Origin: Antilocapra americana
Lineage: Eukaryota; Chordata; Mammalia; Artiodactyla; Antilocapridae
Reading direction: 5' to 3'
NCBI GenBank assembly: GCA_007570785.1
Contig: ML664175.1
Location: 6,360,618-6,424,617 of the forward strand
Length of the DNA: 64,000 nt
Shown here: positions 56,481 through 64,000 of the stretch, piece after piece
Position numbering within the stretch: the stretch's first letter is position 1
Layout of the letters: each line of letters begins with the position of its first letter
Program-made: the position numbers and the translations under genes
Notes under the pieces: model-generated
What the model saw: only the letters and a program-made list of their open reading frames with translations
Database searches by the model: none
Told to the model about the DNA's origin: nothing

Positions 56481-57239
56481 ACATACATTGGATATGGTGG
56501 TAGTACATTGATGTTCACTTTCTTACTGTACATTGGATTTCTGTTGATGGTAAGTCCCGACTCTGTGTGTTTGAGGAGGCAGTGTTTTAAGAATATTTAC
56601 TGTGTGGGTTAATTTGAACAGCATTCTCAGAAATATTTTACAAAACCAAGCAAGGAAACATGTCTTTGGGGTGACTTAGAGTGGTTTTAAACTCTGCTTT
56701 AGAGACCCCTCGAGATCCTATAGACTCTCCAAGAGATACTGCTAGGATGGGAGGAGGATATTCACTAGGTGGAACTTGAGACCCCTACCCTCTGCTTTAG
56801 CCAGAGCAGACACATTCACAGTAATTGTTTGCATATTCATGTAGGATGTCCTTTGAATAAAGGTTCTGAGCCCATAAAAAGAGTTTGGAAACACCTGACT
56901 TAGGTAATCCCTTACTTGGGGAGGTCATTTCAATTTTTCATCTTTTTATTTTACAAAAATAAACTCTACCAAGTTTGCATTAAAGGGAATGGTTGTTATC
57001 TCTCTAACCTCCCTTCTGATCTTTTTCAAATTTTGGCAGTCTCAGCTCTCTGCACTTTCTTTGTTTTCTGAAATCTCATCTCACAGGCATCTTCATTGTT
57101 ACCATGATTTTCATGATCATGAGTTTCCTTTAGTTTGTGCCCTGGATTCATCTTGTTTTCCTTTTTAGCAAAACACACAGATTTCTTTTAAGGACACTTT
57201 TTTTTTTACTCTTTTTTTAAGAGTAATGTTTTATTTTAC
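56481..57239. other. No recognised feature
   Basis: Single-copy sequence with short T runs. Nothing recognised. Confidence 0.4.
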
Positions 57240-57786
57240 TTAGATATAGTCCTTTTTAAAGTTTTATTGATATGTAGTTGGTATACAAAAATTGCACACA
57301 TTTAATATATACATCTTAATGAGTTTGGGCATATATGTATATCTGTGATACCATAGCCATGACCAAGGTACTAAACATATTCATCACCTCCAAAAATTAG
57401 CTTGTGTTTTGTGTTCTTGTGTGTGTTTATGTGTATGTTTTGGTAAGAACACTTAACATGAAATTTGTCTTCTTAATATATTTTAAATTGCACATGCAGT
57501 GCAGTGCAGTGTGTGTTCAGTCATGTCCGACTCTTTGTGACCCTATTGACTGTAGCCCTCCAGGCTTCTCTGTCCATGGAATTTTCCAGGCAAGAATACT
57601 AGAATGGAGTGCCATTTCCTTCTCCAGGGGATCTTCTCCACCCAGGGATGAAACACATCTCTTGCATCTCCTGCATTGGCAGGATTCTTCACCACAGCGC
57701 CACCTGGGAAGCAAAGTGTACATACCCTATTGTTAGTACATACCTATAATACCCTACAGGTACTATGTTGTACAGCAGATCTCAAC
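57240..57786 (-). mobile_element. Old L1 fragment split by SINE
   Basis: Antisense L1 words: gttttattgatatgtagttg, ccatgaccaaggtactaaac, catgaaatttgtcttcttaa, then after the SINE gtactatgttgtacagcaga. Diverged. Confidence 0.7.
57511..57712 (-). mobile_element. Bov-tA SINE inside old L1
   Basis: Reverse Bov-tA from gtgtgttcagtcatgtccga to the head agcgccacctgggaagc. A small gcagt repeat (about 57497-57510) marks its tail side. Confidence 0.94.
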
Positions 57787-58802
57787 ACCTTCCGCTTTTC
57801 ATCATCTTCTGTTCCATCTACTCTTTCTTCAGAGCTCTGCCTCCATCTCTTCTGTTTGATCTGTAGACTAATCTCCTTGCCTCTTGCCCTTTATTATCTG
57901 TCCAGTACACTCTTGCAGAGTAATTTTCCTCTGGCACCATTTAAATCATATAGTGGTGATCAGGACTATTAACTTGATCCAAAAACTGTTAACAATTTCT
58001 CATCTTCAAAATAAAATTTCTTTAAAATAATTACCTTAACTGGACACTTCTGTCTTAATAATTTCTTCTTCTCTTGACCCCTCATTTCATATTCCTCTCA
58101 GCTGTCTTGCTGCCTCCTTTATCTAATACCTAGTAATCCAGTTCGGTCAACAGGCAGATTCTTTCACAGTGCTGACAAAGCCTTCTGAATCTGCCAAGGC
58201 TCCTAAACTATACTCCAATAGTTGTCACAGAATACCCCTGTATAAGAAGATATTGAATTAGTAATTTAATTATTATTTGTAGTTTTCCGTTGTTCTACTG
58301 GGTGCTGTTTCTCTGTGTAAATGGAGGCTATTGAGATTGTAATCTCTGTTGCAGGAATAGTAGCTGATTAGTTCCACAGTGCCATTTGCTGTGCGGTCTT
58401 AAAAAGTTATTTCAAGTTATAAGAATAAGTGTTGTATGTGAAATTTGTAAACTAGCAAAATTTTATTGTTCTCAGTGAATCCAGGGAAACATCAAACTCT
58501 TGGGAAAATTTCTGAAGTCAAAATGATGAATATAACCTCTCCTTACCATAAAAACAATTTGTACTTATTCCTCCAACTGATGAGGCAAGTAAATATGACT
58601 TGGGGTACTTTTGAAATTTGCTAAGCTTTCAAGATTCCCCATTTAGAATCACTTAGGTTACAAAGAATGCATTATGTGTGTTTTCATGTTTATTGATTCT
58701 AATGCATGGTGCCTTGGCTGCCTAGAGTAAATCCCTCATTGACATGACTGTTTGCTTGGCTTAGTAAATTAGGGATTACCAAAACTAACAGGGATTTTAC
58801 CA
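57787..58802. other. No gene recognised
   Basis: About 1 kb, single-copy or too diverged to name. The 57840-58000 part could be a very degraded L2. Confidence 0.4.
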
Positions 58803-59012
58803 GGTGCTACGACGGCTCAGATGGTAAAGAATCTACCTGCAATGCAGGAAACCTGGGTTTGATCCCTGGGTCAGGAAGATCCTCTGGAGAAGGGAATGGC
58901 TACCTACTTCAGTATTCTTGCCTGGAGAATTCCATGGGCAGAGGAGCCTGGTGGACCACAGTCCGTGGGATCACAGACAGTTGAACACAACTGAGCTTTT
59001 TTCATTTTCACA
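58803..59012 (+). mobile_element. Bov-tA SINE, forward
   Basis: The one complete forward Bov-tA. The tRNA-Glu-like head carries an A-box-like ggctcagatgg (58814-58824) and a B-box-like ggtttgatcc (58856-58865), followed by the Bov-A body and a gactgagc-type tail (acaactgagc). These RNA polymerase III elements belong to the SINE and do not mark a functional tRNA gene. Confidence 0.95.
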
Positions 59013-59397
59013 TGTTGCACAAAGTTTAAGGTTAGCATAAATTCATAGATTGCCTAATGGCCAAAAAACTCTGTCTACAGGCATGCTGTGTCAGTTATGT
59101 ATATATTAATTCCGGTGTTTCACCCTCCCTCACTTCCTCTCTTTATTCCCGCTAGGCAAAGAGTAAGAGACAGATGCCCCTATTTCTTTTATGATACTAG
59201 TTGTAAAGGGCTACCTGATCAAACGTGTCCTCAAACAGAAGTATGATATGGGTATCAAGACCTTAATTATGAATTGATTTCAGTTGGACTTGGGAGCTAT
59301 CTATGCATACAGTTCTATTCAACCTAATACATGGCAACAGAGAATTTTGTGGGAACTTCAAATCTATGATCACAAGCTTATATTCTCCCCAGCATAC
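59013..59397. other. No recognised feature
   Basis: AT-rich single-copy sequence. Nothing recognised. Confidence 0.4.
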
Positions 59398-59991
59398 TTT
59401 TAAAATTAAGGTATAATTTACAAACGGTGAAAAACCAGAAATGTATTGTTCTAGAGGTTTTGACTATTGCATAAGTCAATGTCAAGCTGCAATCAAGATA
59501 TAAAATAGTTCCATCATTCCAAAAATTTTCCTTATGCCTCTTTATAGTCAAATCCACTTTTCAACTCCAGGCTGTTTTTGACCCTATGGTTTTTCAGGAA
59601 TATCACATAAATGGAATTATACAGGTAGGTAGCCTTCTTTCATTTAGCATATTGCATTTGAGAATCACTCATGCTGCCAAGTATATCAGTAGTTCTTTCC
59701 TTTACATTGCTGTTTAATATTGCATTATATGACATATCAGTTGGTCTATCCATTTAGAAGTTAAAATTCCAGTTTGTAGAGATTATGAATAAAACTGCTG
59801 TAGCCACTCAAGTGCAAGTTTTTCTGTGAATATATATTTTCATTTAACATGGATAAATGAAATCAAGGATGATTGCTGTGCCCTATGGTAAGATATATTT
59901 AACTTTATAAGAGACTACTTGTTTTCCAAAGTGGTTGTACTGTTTTGCACTCCCATCAGCAGCAAGGTATAAAAGTGTAAGTTATTCTGAA

Positions 59992-61656
59992 TCCTAACAG
60001 AAGCAGAAGATATTAAGAAGAGGTGGCAAGAATATATAGAAAAACTATACAAAAAAGATCTTCATGACCCAAATAACCATGATGGTGTGATCACTTACCT
60101 AGAGCCAGATACCCTGGAATGCAAAGTCAAATGGGTCTTCGGAAGCATCACTACAAACAAAGCTAGTGGAGGTGATGGAATTCCAGTTGAGCTATTTCTA
60201 ATCCTAAAAGATGATGCTTTGAAAGTGCTGTACTCAATATGCCAGCAAATTTGGAAAAGTCAGCAGTGGCCACAGAACTGGGAAAAGGTCAGTTTTCATC
60301 CCAATCCCAAAGAAAGGCAATGCCAAAGAATGCTCAAACTATCACACAATTGCACTCATTTCACACGCTAGCAAAGTGATGCTCAGAATTCTCCAAGCCA
60401 GGCTTCAATAGTATGTGAACCATGGCCTTCCAGATGTTCAAGCTTGATTTAGAAAAGGCAGAGGTACCAGAGATCAAATTGCCAGCATCTGCTGGATCAC
60501 TGAAAAAGCAAGAGAGCTCCAGGAAAACATCTACTTTTGCTTTATTGACTACGCCAAAGCCTTTGACTGTGTGGATCACAACAAACTGGGAAATTCTTTA
60601 AGAGATGGGAATATCTTAAAAGATGGGAATATCAGACAATCTGACCTGCCTCCTGAGAGATCTGTGTGCAGGTCAAGAAGCAAGAGCTAGAACTGGACAT
60701 GGAACAACAGACTGGTTCCAGATCGGGAAAGGAGTATGTCAAGGCTGTATATTGTCACCCTACTAATTTCTTATATAACTTATATGCAGAAGTACATCAT
60801 GCAAAATGCAAGGCTGGATGAAGCACAAGCTGGAATCAAGATTGCTGGGACAAATATCAATAACCTCAGATATGCAGATGATACCACCTTTATGGCAGAA
60901 AGTGAAGAACTAAAGAGTCTCTTGATGAAAATGAAAGAGGAGAGTGAAAAAGTTGGCTTAAAACTCGACATTCAGAAAACTAAGGTCATGACATCTGAGA
61001 TGTCCTATCACTTCATGTCAGATAGGTGGGGAAACAATGAAAACAGTGAGAGACTATTTTTTTTTTGACTCCAAAATCACTGCAGATGGTGACTGCAGCC
61101 ATGAAATTAAAAGACACTTGCTCCTTGGAAGACAAGTTATGACCAACCTAGACAGCATATTAAAAACCAGAGACATTACTTTGCCATCAAAGGTCCATCT
61201 AGACAAAGCTATTGTTTTCCCTTTAGTCATGTATGGATGTGAGAGTTGGACTCCAAAGAAAGCTGAGCACCGAAGAATTGATGCTTTTGAACTGTGGTGT
61301 TGAAAAAGACTCTTGAGGATCCTTTGGACTGCAAGGAGCTCCAACCAGTCCATCCTAAAGAAAATCAGTCCTGAATATTCATTGGAAGGATTGATGCTGA
61401 AGCTGAAACTCCAATACTCTGGTCACCTGATGCGAAGAACTGACTCATTGGAAAAGACCCTGATGCTGGGAAAGATTGAAAGTGGGAGAAGGGCACAACA
61501 GAGGATGAGATGGTTGGATGGTATCACCAATGCGATGGACATGAGTTTAAGTAGGCTCCGGGAGTTGGTGTTGGACAAGGAGGCCTGGTGTGCTGCAGTC
61601 CATGGGGTCACAAAGAGTTGCACACAACTGAGTGACTGAACTGAACTGAACTGAAT
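59992..61656 (+). mobile_element. BovB copy F
   Basis: 5'-truncated BovB from cctaacagaagcagaagata to a repeated ctgaactgaactgaa tail. The RT begins open (60087-60371), has a TGA at 60445-60447 at the same codon as copy E, and shows YADD sequence near 60868-60880. A 17-base duplication (agagatgggaatatc/aagatgggaatatc) near 60600-60630 breaks the frame further. Confidence 0.95.
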
Positions 61657-62212
61657 TAGCATAGGATTATTTGTTAAAATTTTTTTTGGCTATTCTGATA
61701 GGCATATTATGGTATCTTATTGTGATTTTAATTTTCACTTTACTAATGATTAATGATGTTGAAATTCTTTTAATGTGCTTATTGTCATCCATATATCTTC
61801 TTTGATGATGCTATCTGAATCTTGCTCATTTTTAATCAGTTGTTCTTTTTTACTGCTTATCATTGTTTTGAGACCTTTTAATATCAGATATGAGATTTCC
61901 AAGTAATTTTTACAAGATGGTGGCTTATATTTTCATTCTTATGACTGTTTTTTAAAGAGCCAAATTCTTAATTTTTAAAATGTTCCATTTACCAATCTTT
62001 TTTTTTTTTGTGTGGATTATGCTTTCTTCTATGGTGAATAAGAAATCTCTGCCTAAGCCAAGGTCATAAATACTTTCTCTTTTGTTTTGTTCTAGAATTT
62101 TTATAGTTTTAAATTTCACAATTAGATCTGATTCATTTTGGGTTAATTTTTTTATATGTGGTAGAACTGCAAATTGAAATTTACATTTTTGCATGTGTGC
62201 ATGTGTGCGTGC

Positions 62213-62216
<4 letters not shown>

Positions 62217-62261
<45 letters not shown>
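62217..62261. repeat. (GT)n microsatellite
   Basis: About 45 bases of pure GT joined to the tail side of a reverse Bov-tA, the same arrangement as at 18029-18070. Confidence 0.97.
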
Positions 62262-62262
<1 letters not shown>

Positions 62263-62445
62263 TCTTTGCAACCCCGTGGACTGTATAGCCTGCCAGGCAT
62301 CTCTGTCTGTGGAATTTTCCAGGCAAGAATACTGAAGTATGTTGCCATTTCCTTCTCTAGGGAATGTTTCCAACCCAGGGATCAAACCCACATCTCTTGC
62401 ATCTCCTGCATTAGCAGGCAGATTCTTTACCCACTGCACCACCCA
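62262..62445 (-). mobile_element. Bov-tA SINE
   Basis: Reverse Bov-tA. It lacks the outermost tail bases (starting at ctctttgcaaccccgtgg), probably replaced by the GT tract. The head is diverged (ttacccactgcaccaccc). Confidence 0.93.
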
Positions 62446-62927
62446 AATGATCTAACATCATTCATCAAAAAGACTGTATTTTCTCCATTGAGTTGCATTT
62501 GAATCTTTGTTCATAGTCCGTTGGCTCTATATATGTAGATTCTCTATTCTGTCTCATTGATCTAACTGTTTATCCTTCTGTCAGTATCATACTACCTAGA
62601 TTACTTTATCTTATTAGTATATCTTGAAATCAGGCAGAGTCTTCCAACATTATTTTTTTCTTTTCAAGATTACTTTGTCTGTTTTATTGCCTTTCCATTT
62701 AAATTTTAAAATCAGCTTGTAAAATTTTGCAAAATATCCTGCTGAGATTTTTATTGGACTTGTATTGATCTATCGATAAATTTGAGGAGAATCAACATCT
62801 TAACAACATTGAGACTATCAACTCACAAATATAATATTTCCCTATTTAATTTCTTTTTATTTCTCTAAACAGTTTTCAGTCTATAGATCTAGCACAAATT
62901 TTGTTAGACTTATGCTTAGTATTTTAC

Positions 62928-64000
62928 TTTTTTTTTTTTTATTGTTTTTGCCATACATTGTCATGATATCACCATGGGTTTACATATGCTTCCCCTCCGG
63001 ATCCCCCCTCCCCCCTCCCTCCCCCCCGGGAAATCTCGCTGCACCAGTCCCGAGCATCAATCCTGGGCTGGCAATTGATTAGACACATGACAATTAACAT
63101 GTTTCAATGCCCTTCTCCCATATCATCCCACCCTTACCCTCATCCACAAAGTCCACGAGTCTATTCTATATATCTGCGTTCCTTTTGTTGTCTCCCATGT
63201 TGGGTTCTCGTTACTGTCTTTCTAAATTCCATATATATGTGTTAATATACTGTATTGTTGTTTTTGCTTCTGGCTTACTTCACTCTGGATAATGGGCTCC
63301 AGTTTCGTCCATCTGAGTAGAATTGCTTCAAATGAATTTTTTTTTAATGCTGAGTAATATTCCATTGTGTATATGTACCACAGCTTTCTTATCCATTCAT
63401 CAGTTGATGGGCATCTAGGTTGTTTCCATGTCTTAGCTATTGTAAACAATGCAGCGATGAACATTGGGGTACACGTGGCTCTTTCAATTCTGGTTTCCTC
63501 GGTGTATATGCCCAGCAGTGGGATTGCTGGGTCATATGGCAGGTCTATTTGCAGCTTTTTAAGGAACCTCCACACTGTTTTCCATAGTGGCTGTACTAGT
63601 TTGCATTCCCACCAACAGTGTAAGAGGGTTCCCTTTTCTCCACATCCTCTCCAGCATTTATTGCTTGTAGACTTTTGGATGGCAGCCATTCTGACTGGTG
63701 TAAAGTGGTACCTCATTGTGGTTTTGATTTGCATTTCTCTGATAATGAGTGATGTTGAGCATCTTTTCATGTGTTTGTTAGCCATTTTTATATCTTCTTT
63801 GGAGAAATGTCTGTTAAGTTCTTTGGCCCACTTTTTAATTGGGTTGTTTATTTTTCTAGAATGGAGCTGCAGGAGTTGTTTGTATATTTTTGAGATTAAT
63901 TGTTTGTCTGTTGTTTCATTGGCTATTATTTTCTCCCATTCTGAAGGCTGTCTTTTCACCTTGCTTATAGTTTCCTTTGCACAACAAAGGAAACTATAAG
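62928..64000 (-). mobile_element. Young L1-BT-like copy with inversion
   Basis: A T13 run (62928-62940) is the poly-A tail. Antisense 3'UTR follows (with a C-rich block near 63004-63030), then ORF2 C-terminus up to about 63979. From about 63976 the sequence switches to the plus-strand sense of the same L1 region and runs off the window. Its high integrity suggests a recent insertion. Confidence 0.95.
63222..63979 (-). pseudogene. L1 ORF2 C-terminal part
   Basis: About 250 codons stay open on the minus strand from the inversion junction to the natural ORF2 stop at 63222. They cover the ORF2 C-terminal segment with the zinc-knuckle-like cluster [19 protein letters not shown] (Cys/His residues in place), the [18 protein letters not shown] motif and the end LTHIYGI. 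The upstream endonuclease and reverse transcriptase are absent here because of the 5' inversion. It has no start of its own. Confidence 0.9.

Larger units (their letters stand above)
59398..62927 (-). mobile_element. Old L1, long antisense copy, split
   Basis: Three segments are collinear with the antisense of an old L1: 59398-59991 (3'UTR and ORF2 end, gaattatacaggtaggtagc), 61657-62216 (gctattctgataggcatatt, gttctagaatttttatagtt) and 62446-62927 (tcttgaaatcaggcagagtc, aatcagcttgtaaaattttg). BovB copy F and a GT/Bov-tA unit interrupt it. A young L1 replaces its further course at 62928. Confidence 0.88.

Noticed and set aside
58814..58865. tRNA-like A and B boxes
   Set aside because: They belong to the tRNA-Glu-derived head of a Bov-tA SINE, so I do not call a tRNA gene. 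The same applies to the reverse SINE heads elsewhere.
63367..63999. 210-codon plus-strand frame at the right end
   Set aside because: It is the antisense of the L1 ORF2 C-terminus, which is open on the minus strand. The plus frame is a shadow.
1..64000. CRISPR arrays, operons, prokaryotic mobile elements
   Set aside because: The window is clearly ruminant nuclear DNA. The regular repeats are dinucleotide microsatellites and LINE-leader units, with no spacer-repeat pattern.

Overview
The window looks like ordinary intergenic or intronic DNA from a ruminant (bovid-type) nuclear genome. The evidence is the repeat content. There are nine copies or fragments of the RTE-type LINE BovB, many SINEs of the Bov-tA / Bov-A / Bov-A2 group (which share the BovB 3' tail), CHR-type tRNA SINEs, and ruminant L1 (L1-BT-like) 3' ends. 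Older mammalian L2, MIR, old L1 and DNA-transposon remnants lie beneath them. I cannot tell cattle from other ruminants by reading alone. I see no intact host protein-coding gene, no rRNA, no functional tRNA and no CRISPR array. All long open frames fall in retrotransposons, in one processed pseudogene, or are unsupported.

Layout. 0-1.7 kb: a Bov-tA SINE and a long diverged inverted repeat whose left arm was split by a Bov-A insertion. 1.7-10.5 kb: mostly single-copy DNA with a few SINEs, an L1 tail, MIRs and a small DNA transposon. 10.6-13.9 kb: a nest in which BovB was hit by an L1 tail and then by an inverted BovB. 14.7-16 kb: a CHR SINE and a BovB with a clear 10-bp target duplication. 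17.6-20.5 kb: a hAT-like element inside L2, a GT microsatellite joined to a SINE, a processed cyclophilin A (PPIA) pseudogene, and an L2 split by a SINE. 23.5-33 kb: BovB fragments, two CHR SINEs stacked at one target site, and the 2.1-kb BovB with the longest reverse-transcriptase frame. 33-41 kb: largely single-copy DNA, including a 37.3-37.85 kb stretch that could be a conserved non-coding element. 41-43 kb: two similar L1 tails, one with a textbook 5' inversion. 45-49.6 kb: an old L1 and the only near-full-length BovB, which contains a 10-N assembly gap. 50-58 kb: layered old L1, BovB and SINE fragments. 59.4-64 kb: an old antisense L1 invaded by BovB, a SINE and a young L1. That young L1's inversion junction is a palindrome at the right edge of the window.

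No new system was found. The most informative signals concern retrotransposon biology. Two pairs of BovB copies share the same nonsense codon within the reverse-transcriptase region, which suggests defective lineages copied in trans. There are also two L1 twin-priming junctions, several multi-layer insertions datable by target duplications, and inverted BovB pairs able to form long double-stranded RNA. Family names come from recalled consensus features and were not checked by a search.
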